Made by a program: the position numbers and the translations under genes. Below the pieces are notes generated by a model. That model ran no database searches. It worked only from the letters and a program-made list of their open reading frames with translations, and was not told where the DNA came from. Positions 9,398-17,052 of a DNA stretch of 64,000 nucleotides are shown piece after piece. Positions within the stretch are counted from its first letter, which is position 1, and each line of letters opens with the position of its first letter. The stretch is from the NCBI GenBank assembly GCA_910577845.1, contig CAJTNA010000001.1, positions 309,997 to 373,996 of the forward strand, written 5' to 3'. The stretch comes from an uncultured Christensenella sp. (GTDB taxonomy: Bacteria > Bacillota > Clostridia > Christensenellales > UBA3700).

Positions 9398-11080
9398 ATG
9401 CTAAAAGATTACAAATTTAAAATCAGCTATTTGAATGAGGATAAACTTTATGCAAGTAGCAATCCCAAAACTGGGCATTACATAATCGACATTAAAGACA
9501 ATGACAATAGTGTTGCATTCACTTTAAATAATACTGTTAAAATGGAAAATTTAAAATTTACTTTAGAGTTTGACTATGACTTTAGTGACAATGCTACTTT
9601 CTTTGCAAATGGTTATCAATCTTGGTCATACACTAGAGAATATAGTAAAAACGATGTGCAAAAAGGATTGAATTACTTATCCAAAAATATTGAGTATTTT
9701 ACTAAAGCAAGCCGTAGTGGTGACTACAATTTTGCCTTATACAATAACAAAGCTGGATTTTTCCATAGTTTTTCTTACGCATACATTCGTAATGGCAACA
9801 CTCTTGACCTATTTGGCTCATTGTGCGAAAAAACTGGTTTTACTATCATTTATGCGGATATGGCAAATGGTAAAATCATTATTGAAAAAGATTTAGAGGG
9901 ACTTACATTAAAAGCTGGCAAAACTTATGAAGTTATGAATATATTTTACTGTAAGGACGAATATGATAATGCTTTTAATAAGTACTTTAGAACGGCAAAT
10001 ATTCCTACCCCACGTATTAAACAAAAAGTTGGATATACTAGTTGGTATAATTACTACAACAAAATTAGCAATAACATAATTATACGTGATTTGGAAAGCA
10101 TTTCAAATAGTCCAATCAAACTTGACATTTTTCAAGTTGACGATGGCTACCAAACTGCCGTTGGAGATTGGCTAAGTGTTGATACAGAAAAGTTCCCTCA
10201 AGGAATGGCAAAAGTAGCCGAGGACATACATAGCAAAGATATGCTTGCTGGTATATGGCTAGCACCTTTCAATGCTCAACGTTCCTCAAAGATTGCACAC
10301 GAGCATAAAGACTGGCTTATCAACGACAACAAAGGCTATCACATTATGGCTGGTATGAACTGGGGCGGATATTACACTTTAGATTTTTACAATCCAGAAG
10401 TACGTGAGTATATCAAAAAAGTATTTGACACAATTTTAAATGATTGGAAATATGATATGGTTAAACTTGACTTTTTATTCTCTGTTGCTTGTGTACCTTA
10501 TGGCAATAGGACAAGAGGTCAAATTATGTGTGAAGCTGTTGATTTTTTACGTGAGTGCTGTGGTTTAAAACTAATATTAGGTTGTGGCGTGCCACTATTC
10601 CCTGCTTTTGGCAAATTTGATTTTTGCCGTATTGGTGCTGACCAAGCACTGACTTGGGAAAAGAACAACTACTTTACAACTTTCAACAATGAAATTGTTT
10701 CAACACCTAATGCTGTAACTAATAGTATATTTAGACGTCACCTAGATGGCAGAGCTTTCTGTAATGACCCTGACGTATTCTTGCTAAGAGATAGCAACAT
10801 AAAAACAACAATGGAACAACGCAAGTTGCTTGCAAAAATTAACAAGATTTTTGGTAATTTGCTATTTATGAGTGACAACATAGGCGAATATAACGAACAA
10901 CAAAAAGCAGTTTATGAAGACACTTTGAATGGTGCTAAAAAACAAGTTATATCCGCAGAGTATTCATCAAGCGAAGTTATTGCAATTAAGTATATTGAAA
11001 ATGATAAAGAATACAGCTTATCTTTCAATGTAAATAATGGTAGCATAATTGAAGGTAGTATTGACACCCCAGTAAAATAA
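9398..11080 (+). CDS. Alpha-galactosidase, glycoside hydrolase family 36/clan GH-D
   Basis: Predicted to remove terminal alpha-galactosyl residues from raffinose-type or galactomannan oligosaccharides. An N-terminal beta-sandwich (about 1-195) precedes the TIM barrel, which shows SWYNYYNKIS, DIFQVDDGYQ, the nucleophile Asp358 in MVKLDFLF, and the likely acid/base Asp415 in CRIGADQALTW. At 560 residues it is shorter than the about 720-residue GH36 enzymes typical of lactobacilli and closer to the compact clostridial type. No signal peptide, so cytoplasmic. The start is well supported by AAGGAG seven bases ahead of the ATG. It is a monocistronic plus-strand gene closed by a strong terminator. 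Confidence 0.88.
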   Translation: MLKDYKFKISYLNEDKLYASSNPKTGHYIIDIKDNDNSVAFTLNNTVKMENLKFTLEFDYDFSDNATFFANGYQSWSYTREYSKNDVQKGLNYLSKNIEYFTKASRSGDYNFALYNNKAGFFHSFSYAYIRNGNTLDLFGSLCEKTGFTIIYADMANGKIIIEKDLEGLTLKAGKTYEVMNIFYCKDEYDNAFNKYFRTANIPTPRIKQKVGYTSWYNYYNKISNNIIIRDLESISNSPIKLDIFQVDDGYQTAVGDWLSVDTEKFPQGMAKVAEDIHSKDMLAGIWLAPFNAQRSSKIAHEHKDWLINDNKGYHIMAGMNWGGYYTLDFYNPEVREYIKKVFDTILNDWKYDMVKLDFLFSVACVPYGNRTRGQIMCEAVDFLRECCGLKLILGCGVPLFPAFGKFDFCRIGADQALTWEKNNYFTTFNNEIVSTPNAVTNSIFRRHLDGRAFCNDPDVFLLRDSNIKTTMEQRKLLAKINKIFGNLLFMSDNIGEYNEQQKAVYEDTLNGAKKQVISAEYSSSEVIAIKYIENDKEYSLSFNVNNGSIIEGSIDTPVK

Positions 11081-11176
11081 TTTACTTATAATCATACTCC
11101 TATCTGACAATTAACCTTTTTTGATACATTAATTAAATAATTTACTTGTAAAAAATATCAATTTTAACAAAAAACA

Positions 11177-11223
11177 AAAATAGCTATTAATTTTAAGAAT
11201 AATTTTAAATTAATAGCTATTTT
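11177..11223. terminator. Long bidirectional terminator hairpin
   Basis: AAAATAGCTATTAATTT pairs with AAATTAATAGCTATTTT: a 17-bp perfect stem with a 13-base loop, with T-rich flanks on both strands. It lies between the convergent alpha-galactosidase and restriction endonuclease genes. Confidence 0.8.
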
Positions 11224-11293
11224 GAATTTTTTATAAAATAAATGATTCTGTCTTAATTTTTTGATTCCTATATGATTAACGCAAAAATTTTAA

Positions 11294-12376
11294 TTATGCA
11301 TAAAATCTAGTTGTAGGATGTTCATACTTCATCTTATTAATATCATCGCAAGTATACATATAAATATTAGGGTTATTATTTTTTACATTTGTTATAAGGA
11401 ACAATATATAATTTTCTTTATATCTATTCATAAACTTAATTTCACCACTAGACATATTAAAAATCTTTTTATCACCTTGTGTAGCTTTCACCTCAATATA
11501 TTTTTTAATATTGCCTTCATAATATTCTATATCATATGGTGAAGTTGGATAATTTATACTCGTATGAAACAAATTAGAAATTCCGTCTTTATGTGATAGT
11601 TGTTCAAGAATAATTTGTTCACCAAGTTTACCATTCTCCGCTCTTGTCTTATTTGCTTTTTCAAATATTTTTTCAATTTCTGATTGAGTAACTTTATTAC
11701 CATAACAATATGTTTCTTCAATTAAACTATAATCATTAATATCAATTTCGTTTAATAATAATTTTTTTCCAGTTCCTTTTGCCCTTTTAAAAACTTTTGA
11801 TAATTCTATTTTATGAGGACCAACTATTGTTGTTAAAAAATTCAATGTTTTATTTTGTAGCGAATACTCAAACCCTCTAACTACAAAAGCAAACTCACCA
11901 TTTTGTTTCAGTATAGACTTTAGGACTTTTTGATTATCTATATTAAAACCATCTCTTTTATAACTTAGAGAAATTGGATAATGTAATTTTTGTCGACCAA
12001 AATGTGTATTTAATACTTCTTCACCTTGTCTATTTTTAATAACTTTACTAATTTCTTCTTTAATGTACATACAAAAAGAACTATCCGTATTTAATCTGTC
12101 CCCATCTAAAAGAATATTTTTAAACTCAAATAAAGAAACTAATTTACTTTGTGCTTGCGAAGTCGTATTTCTTAAACATTCTTTTTGCAACTCTTTAGGA
12201 ATTATTTTTGTTTCTAAGTCATGTCTATTTAATTCTAAAATATCTAAATGCCATTTGTTTGGGTCTTTAGATTGATTTAAAGGTGTATGTACAGTTGCAG
12301 TTTGTCCCCTTTCAAAATCATTAACCATTCCATAAAATAATGATTTTTCATCAATATTAAATTTAATCTTATCCAT
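11294..12376 (-). CDS. Probable type II restriction endonuclease (DUF3883/PD-(D/E)xK fold)
   Basis: A 360-residue protein encoded eight bases downstream of a C5-cytosine methyltransferase. The C-terminal 110 residues contain a PD-(D/E)xK nuclease signature of the kind seen in DUF3883: Glu253 in KLGEQIILEQL, Asp282 in SPYDIEYYEG, and Glu295-x-Lys297 in KYIEVKAT, followed by FNMSSGEIKFM. The N-terminal 240 residues are not recognisable and probably bind DNA. Together with the methyltransferase it forms a compact restriction-modification system. The enzyme should cut the sequence that its partner methylates; the site cannot be read from the protein. Start: ATG preceded by AGGAGG. Confidence 0.75.
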   Translation of the reverse strand: MDKIKFNIDEKSLFYGMVNDFERGQTATVHTPLNQSKDPNKWHLDILELNRHDLETKIIPKELQKECLRNTTSQAQSKLVSLFEFKNILLDGDRLNTDSSFCMYIKEEISKVIKNRQGEEVLNTHFGRQKLHYPISLSYKRDGFNIDNQKVLKSILKQNGEFAFVVRGFEYSLQNKTLNFLTTIVGPHKIELSKVFKRAKGTGKKLLLNEIDINDYSLIEETYCYGNKVTQSEIEKIFEKANKTRAENGKLGEQIILEQLSHKDGISNLFHTSINYPTSPYDIEYYEGNIKKYIEVKATQGDKKIFNMSSGEIKFMNRYKENYILFLITNVKNNNPNIYMYTCDDINKMKYEHPTTRFYA

Positions 12377-12384
12377 TTTTCCTC

Positions 12385-13482
12385 CTAAAAATTACAAAAA
12401 ATCGGGTCAATCTCTTTTAGTTGATTAAAAATATGTTTAAATAAGATTGTCAAAAGATTTACATCCCAACCATTGCCAGCTCGCTTAGATAATTGAGTAT
12501 ATGATTGTCCAGCAAAATCAATATCTGTATTCCTTCCAACTCCTTTTAAGCCCTCTAGCCCCATCAATCTAAATTGTTCTGTTACAGACATTTTTCTAAC
12601 AATTTCTTTTTCAGGATTCGATTCAATAATTCGCAGTGAATTATGTTCTGGCATTGTAATAGTGATTGAATATCCATCGTATTTTATTTTTTTATTATAA
12701 ACATCAAAGCATAATGGTGTATCCACAATAAAACTAGTAATACCATGCTTTTCTTTTAAATGTTCAATTTGAACTTGGGATAAATATAAGTTATTTGGCA
12801 CACAACCTTGTGGATCTAAAAAGTCAGCAAGTTTCAAATCATTATTTTGTTTCGGAGGAATCATTGAAAAATCTTTTGGAAGACCTCCCAGTCTTGCAAA
12901 CATCCAAATTCGTTCTCTGTTTTGTGGCACTCCATAATCTTTACTATTAAGAATAGCCATTCTTAAAGGTTCTTCATTTTGGTCATTTTTATCTACGACA
13001 TATCCTAGTTCTCTAAGCATATCATTCATTTTTTTACGAGTGCTATCAAATTTTTTAGAAAGTAAACCTTTCACATTTTCTAATAAAATGTATTTTGGTT
13101 TTTTCACAGCACAAATTCTAATTATATGTTCAAACAAAGTTCCTCTACCATATGGGTCATCAACGCCTTTTTGCATACCCGCAGTTGAAAAGGGTTGACA
13201 TGGAAATCCGCCTGTAAACAAATCAAAATCTGGAAAATCTGGTTCATTTGGATTTAACTTTGTTATATCTGGATAATTTTTAATTATATTTCCATTTTTA
13301 TCTTTATGGTTTGCATCAAATAATTGAGATGCATATTTATCAATTTCAGAATATGCAACAACTTCATAATCAAACTTAGGGACAGATTCCTTAATTTTTC
13401 TCAAAGCAAAACTTCCACCACCATATCCAGCAAATCCTTCAAATACTCTTAATGTGTTATCATTTTTCTTTTTATCTGTCAT
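12385..13482 (-). CDS. DNA (cytosine-5-)-methyltransferase
   Basis: A 365-residue m5C methyltransferase with motifs in the canonical order: motif I (FEGFAGYGGGSFAL, AdoMet binding), motif IV with nucleophile Cys95 in GGFPCQPFS, motif VI ENV (135-137), motif VIII QNRERIW, a short target-recognition region, then motifs IX-X (RKMSVTEQFRLMG and GNGWDVN). The start is placed at 13482, with GAGG about five bases upstream, rather than at 13524. It is the first gene of a two-gene operon with the endonuclease, so modification is translated before restriction. The cassette lies directly after the rpmA terminator. Confidence 0.93.
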   Translation of the reverse strand: MTDKKKNDNTLRVFEGFAGYGGGSFALRKIKESVPKFDYEVVAYSEIDKYASQLFDANHKDKNGNIIKNYPDITKLNPNEPDFPDFDLFTGGFPCQPFSTAGMQKGVDDPYGRGTLFEHIIRICAVKKPKYILLENVKGLLSKKFDSTRKKMNDMLRELGYVVDKNDQNEEPLRMAILNSKDYGVPQNRERIWMFARLGGLPKDFSMIPPKQNNDLKLADFLDPQGCVPNNLYLSQVQIEHLKEKHGITSFIVDTPLCFDVYNKKIKYDGYSITITMPEHNSLRIIESNPEKEIVRKMSVTEQFRLMGLEGLKGVGRNTDIDFAGQSYTQLSKRAGNGWDVNLLTILFKHIFNQLKEIDPIFCNF

Positions 13483-13512
13483 AAAAACCTCAAAAAAACT
13501 ATTAATAGAATA

Positions 13513-13521
13513 ATTATAACA
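13513..13521 (-). promoter_or_regulatory. Extended -10 promoter of the restriction-modification operon
   Basis: On the minus strand TGTTATAAT, a perfect TATAAT with the extended TGn element, about 30 bases before the methyltransferase start. No good -35 is present at 17 bases. The operon therefore appears to have its own promoter, separate from rpmA. Confidence 0.5.
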
Positions 13522-13572
13522 CAAAAATTAAAATTATGTATTAAAATTTTCAATAAATTATTAAGTAAAACA

Positions 13573-13605
13573 AAAAAAACACAAGTGCTATACTCTAGCA
13601 CTTGT
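13573..13605 (-). terminator. Terminator of the rplU-prp-rpmA operon
   Basis: ACAAGTGCTA-loop-TAGCACTTGT, a 10-bp perfect stem followed on the minus strand by GTTTTTTTTG. It lies 22 bases past the rpmA stop and separates the ribosomal operon from the restriction-modification cassette. Confidence 0.85.
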
Positions 13606-13627
13606 TATTTTGTTACTTATTTTTAAA

Positions 13628-13903
13628 TTATTCAGCGTAAACGCTTACTTGTTTATCAGTTTTACCTTTTCTTTCAAATTTAACTACGCCATCAATAAGA
13701 GCGAACAAAGTATCATCTTTACCGATACTTACATTCATTCCAGGGTGGAATTTTGTACCTCTTTGTCTTACTAGAATATTACCAGCTTTAACAAACTGAC
13801 CATCTGCACGTTTAACGCCTAATCTTTTAGACTCACTATCACGTCCGTTTCTTGAGCTACCTACACCTTTCTTGTGAGCGAATAATTGTATATTAATAAA
13901 CAT
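13628..13903 (-). CDS. rpmA: 50S ribosomal protein L27 with Prp-cleaved N-terminal extension
   Basis: Ribosomal protein L27, whose N-terminus reaches the peptidyl-transferase centre. The 91-residue product begins MFINIQLFAHKKGVGSS. In Bacillota such an extension, ending in LQxFA, is removed by Prp after the Phe (here Phe8), leaving AHKKG as the mature start. The start at 13903 is fixed by GGAGGTA (13911-13917); the upstream in-frame ATG at 13960 lies inside prp. The reading frame begins two bases before the prp stop codon, so the two genes are closely coupled. It is the last gene of rplU-prp-rpmA. Confidence 0.96.
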   Translation of the reverse strand: MFINIQLFAHKKGVGSSRNGRDSESKRLGVKRADGQFVKAGNILVRQRGTKFHPGMNVSIGKDDTLFALIDGVVKFERKGKTDKQVSVYAE

Positions 13904-13904
13904 A

Positions 13905-14234
13905 TTATTGTACCTCCAATTCAATAAAATCTGAAAAACCTTGATATAAATCTGCCACACCTAAAACCATAGTGTCTAAAATATTGTCACAAATCTTGCG
14001 TTGCTCTGCTGTAATGTCACTTGGAATTACAAATTTCAAATAACCTTCCTCATCTCGTCTTTCAAACTGCATATTCACACCCGCAATGCTAAGCACTCCA
14101 AGCAAAGCTGTTTGAACTATTGAGGATAACGCAGCACACACAATATCTTCACCCTCTACGCCATATCCAGTATGACCATCACAAGTTACTTCAGTAATGC
14201 TACCATTTTGTTTTACAACTTTAACATTCGTCAT
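13905..14234 (-). CDS. prp: Ribosomal-processing cysteine protease Prp (YsxB)
   Basis: Cleaves the N-terminal extension of L27 and is encoded between rplU and rpmA, its usual position in Bacillota. The 109-residue protein has the catalytic pair His21 (TCDGHTGYG) and Cys33 (GEDIVCAALSS), matching the His/Cys spacing of the staphylococcal enzyme. The neighbouring rpmA encodes an L27 with a cleavable extension, so enzyme and substrate are both present. It starts three bases after the rplU stop and ends at the rpmA start. Confidence 0.93.
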   Translation of the reverse strand: MTNVKVVKQNGSITEVTCDGHTGYGVEGEDIVCAALSSIVQTALLGVLSIAGVNMQFERRDEEGYLKFVIPSDITAEQRKICDNILDTMVLGVADLYQGFSDFIELEVQ

Positions 14235-14237
14235 TTA

Positions 14238-14543
14238 TTACGCCTCAATGCTTGTAATCTTGATTGCTGTAAATGGTTGACGATGTCCTTGGCGTTTTCT
14301 GATATTCTTTTTAGCTTTGTATTTGAAAATGTTAATTTTCTTTGCTTTATCTTGAGCTAAAACTTCAGCTTTAACAACTGCTTTATCAATATCTTTGCCA
14401 ACTTTAACAGTGCCGTTGTCAGAAATCAACATAACATCAAGTGTGATATTGTCACCAACGTTTACGTCCAATTTCTCAACTTTTATAATAGTATCTTTTT
14501 CTACTTTATATTGTTTGCCACCTGTTGTAACTATTGCGTACAT
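14238..14543 (-). CDS. rplU: 50S ribosomal protein L21
   Basis: A 101-residue L21, which binds 23S rRNA. It begins MYAIVTTGGKQYKVEKD and ends with the RNA-binding YKAKKNIRKRQGHRQPFTAIKI segment. An AGGAGGTAAGTATA Shine-Dalgarno region precedes the ATG. It is the first gene of rplU-prp-rpmA; obgE, which often follows in this operon, is not present in the window. Confidence 0.97.
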   Translation of the reverse strand: MYAIVTTGGKQYKVEKDTIIKVEKLDVNVGDNITLDVMLISDNGTVKVGKDIDKAVVKAEVLAQDKAKKINIFKYKAKKNIRKRQGHRQPFTAIKITSIEA

Positions 14544-14563
14544 TATACTTACCTCCTCTCACC

Positions 14564-14645
14564 AGTCTCGCTAAAAAAAATCGGGGGTGCAAACAGCACA
14601 CTTGTAACCCTTATTATGCGGCTACAACAAATTTACCATAAATTT
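14564..14645 (-). promoter_or_regulatory. Structured 5' leader of rplU (possible L21 leader)
   Basis: About 80 bases of unusually GC-rich intergenic sequence directly ahead of rplU. On the minus strand the element GGG...GTGC-TGTTT-GCAC-CCC can fold into a bulged hairpin and is followed by CGATTTTTTTT, which could act as a terminator. Position and form fit a ribosomal-protein leader of the L21 type known in Bacillota, but I could not compare it with the family model. Confidence 0.4.
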
Positions 14646-14820
14646 CAACTTTTGTCAAACATTTTTAATAACTATTTAATTTTTATTTAGTATTTGTTTA
14701 ACATTTATTTACAAGTAATTATTTTTTGTAATTTAATTGGTTTTATTTAGTACTTATTTAGATTTATTTATAATAACTCAATTTATATTTTGTTTTTCAA
14801 TATATAAAACACTAATTGTA

Positions 14821-14851
14821 ACGCCTCGCTCTATTCCAGAGCTTTTTGTAA
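14821..14851 (-). terminator. Hairpin downstream of rng sharing a 14-mer with the rRNA flank
   Basis: On the minus strand, GCTCT-GGAAT-AGAGC followed by GAGGCGTTAC, about 45 bases past the rng stop. The run TGGAATAGAGCGAG is identical to sequence in the hairpin array near the 5S gene (63078-63091). On the plus strand the stem is followed by TTTTTG. It may be a terminator or a copy of a dispersed element. The rest of 14646-14893 is AT-rich and shows nothing else. Confidence 0.45.
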
Positions 14852-14893
14852 AACTAAAATTATTGCAATTTTTAAAGCTAAAATAAAAACATA

Positions 14894-16393
14894 TCAATAC
14901 AAAAGTTTTGCATTGTCTGGCAATTCAATTACGCTTGAACGCACTCTTTCACAAGTATATTTTTCCAAATGATACAATGGGTCTGGTATCAAATAAATAC
15001 GCAAGTTTTCCCACACAGTAGCAAGCTCTTTTTCAAACAAATTCAATGCAAACATTTTACTAAATATAATAGGATTGACGGTTAGCTTAACTGCTTGAAT
15101 AGTGTCATCTTTAAATATTTCGTACAGATAATCTCTTATAGTCATAATAACGTGTTCAACAGAATGTACATAAGCATCACCCTCACAATAAGGACAAGTT
15201 TGCAACATAATATCCATTAACCTACTACGCATTTTTTTACGTGTAATTTGCACCAAACCTAAGTCTGTCATACCAACCAAAGTACATTTAAGCCTATCTT
15301 TTTTAAGCTCTTGTTCAAGTATTCTAAGCACTTCATCTCTATGCTCAACATTGTTCATATCAATAAAGTCAACAATTATAATACCGCCAAAATTTCTTAA
15401 CCTAATCTGTCTTGCAATTTCCACTGCAGCTATCTTGTTAGTAATGAAAACAGTTTCTTCCAAGTTTTTATCCCCAACATATTTACCAGTATTAACATCA
15501 ATAACAATCAAAGCTTCCGTCTTATCTATAACAAGGTAAGCACCATTTGACAATGTAACAACTCTCTTTAACAACTTTTCAATTTGCAAATTCAAGTTGT
15601 AATGATTAGTCAAAGTATTCGCACCAGTATACACCTCAAACATATCTTTTTTCTTGCCAAACAAACAAGAGAATTCCGCTTCAAGCATTTTACAAACGCC
15701 CATATCGTTCACAATGATTTTATCAATATCACCTCGCATAAAATCACGTACAGCACGTACAACTAAATCCCCCTCACTATAAATCAAAGAACATTTTGGA
15801 CAAGATATATAGTCTTTTTTTATATTTTGCCAACGCTCATTAAGTTCCGCAATATCACTAATTATTTCTTCTTCACTGCAAGTTTCCGCTTCAGTACGCA
15901 CAATATACCCACTATTATCAAATCGATTGTTGCGTACTAAATTTTCAAGTCTTGCTTTCTCGTCCTCATTATCAATCTTTCTTGAAATGGCAATATAATC
16001 AACAAAAGGTTCCATTACAAGCACTCTACTTGGCAAGGATATATTCATTGTAAGTCTTGGTCCTTTTGAGTCAAACTGGTCTTTCAATATTTGACACATT
16101 ATAACATCACCAACTTTAAGTGGTAATTTTTCTGGTGCATTGGTGCCGTTATGTGAAATCATTTTGCCATCAAGACAAATATCTCCACCATATAAAAAAC
16201 CATTTTTTTCAAGTCCTATATCCACAAAAACAGCTTGCATTCCATTAAGCACATTGACAACCTTACCTTTGTAAATGTTGCCAACAAGTTTTTCGGAATT
16301 AGTTTTTTCAATAGCAAAATCAACTAAATTGCCATTTTCAACTACACACACTCTTGTTCCCGTAACGTGCGTATCAATAATAATATTTTTCAT
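14894..16393 (-). CDS. rng: Ribonuclease G/E family endoribonuclease
   Basis: A single-strand-specific endoribonuclease of the RNase E/G family (499 residues, RNase G size, without the long RNase E scaffold tail). It contains an S1 domain at about 36-120 (VGNIYKGKVVNVLNGMQAVFVDIG), the DNase I-like catalytic region with the metal-binding aspartates in LIVIDVNTGKYVG and IIIVDFIDM, and the zinc-link CPYC motif near residue 410. It lies upstream of rplU in the common clostridial order and follows the DUF2344 gene with a few bases of overlap (16390-16393). Confidence 0.94.
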   Translation of the reverse strand: MKNIIIDTHVTGTRVCVVENGNLVDFAIEKTNSEKLVGNIYKGKVVNVLNGMQAVFVDIGLEKNGFLYGGDICLDGKMISHNGTNAPEKLPLKVGDVIMCQILKDQFDSKGPRLTMNISLPSRVLVMEPFVDYIAISRKIDNEDEKARLENLVRNNRFDNSGYIVRTEAETCSEEEIISDIAELNERWQNIKKDYISCPKCSLIYSEGDLVVRAVRDFMRGDIDKIIVNDMGVCKMLEAEFSCLFGKKKDMFEVYTGANTLTNHYNLNLQIEKLLKRVVTLSNGAYLVIDKTEALIVIDVNTGKYVGDKNLEETVFITNKIAAVEIARQIRLRNFGGIIIVDFIDMNNVEHRDEVLRILEQELKKDRLKCTLVGMTDLGLVQITRKKMRSRLMDIMLQTCPYCEGDAYVHSVEHVIMTIRDYLYEIFKDDTIQAVKLTVNPIIFSKMFALNLFEKELATVWENLRIYLIPDPLYHLEKYTCERVRSSVIELPDNAKLLY

Positions 16394-17052
16394 TTATTGA
16401 CCTCTTGCAAAAATTCCATTGCAGTCTTAATTTTATCACCATTAATTACAAGCTGTTTAGTCCTAATTATATCATTAGTACCGATTTTCAGCGAATATTT
16501 TTCATTTAAAGCATTTGTAATCCTATCTGGTCTTAAGTTTGGATTTCCCGATGCAAGCACCATTCTTATTCCATTATTCTCAACCTTAAAGCTATAAATC
16601 AAAGGAGCAATATCTTGTGTTTTTTCACTATCTTTAAACTTATATGTAATAATCCAATTGTTGCTATTCGCAGTACTTTCTAATTGCTCTTTTATACTTT
16701 CAAAATCACCGCTTACAAAATATTCACAATAATTAACGTTCTTTACAAAATTAGGATTTTTCACACACTCCATACACTCTGTAGCTGTCATTCCATTAGG
16801 CACATTGTCATTAAATGCTCGCAACACTTGCTCCGCTGTCATATCCTCATTTGCTATAACAAAAAACTCTTCCTCACTCGCAACACCTAACGGCAATGGA
16901 TGAGATGTATATGTTATTGGATGAGGATTAAAACCTTCCGACATTTTAATGCTAATGTTTGCACGTGTTAAAGTCCTTTGCAAAACCCTCATACTATCAA
17001 TGTGTGACACATAACATATGTTTCCCTTTTTTATATGTCTAATTACTTTCAT
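16390..17052 (-). CDS. Radical-SAM-linked protein, TIGR03936/DUF2344 family
   Basis: A 220-residue protein that begins MKVIRHIKKGNICYVSHIDSM and includes the SEGFNPHPITYTSHPLPLGV segment typical of DUF2344. The family is almost always encoded beside, or fused to, the TIGR03960 radical SAM protein, as here. Its biochemical role is unknown, though association with rng and ribosomal genes suggests RNA metabolism. The start at 17052 overlaps the stop of the upstream gene by one base (TAATG) and has AGGTG ahead. The ATG at 17061 is less likely. Confidence 0.88.
   Translation of the reverse strand: MKVIRHIKKGNICYVSHIDSMRVLQRTLTRANISIKMSEGFNPHPITYTSHPLPLGVASEEEFFVIANEDMTAEQVLRAFNDNVPNGMTATECMECVKNPNFVKNVNYCEYFVSGDFESIKEQLESTANSNNWIITYKFKDSEKTQDIAPLIYSFKVENNGIRMVLASGNPNLRPDRITNALNEKYSLKIGTNDIIRTKQLVINGDKIKTAMEFLQEVNK

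Noticed and set aside
11294..13482. Restriction-modification cassette considered as part of a larger mobile element
   Set aside because: No integrase, transposase, flanking direct repeat or tRNA target was seen on either side; only the two genes and ordinary terminators are present.
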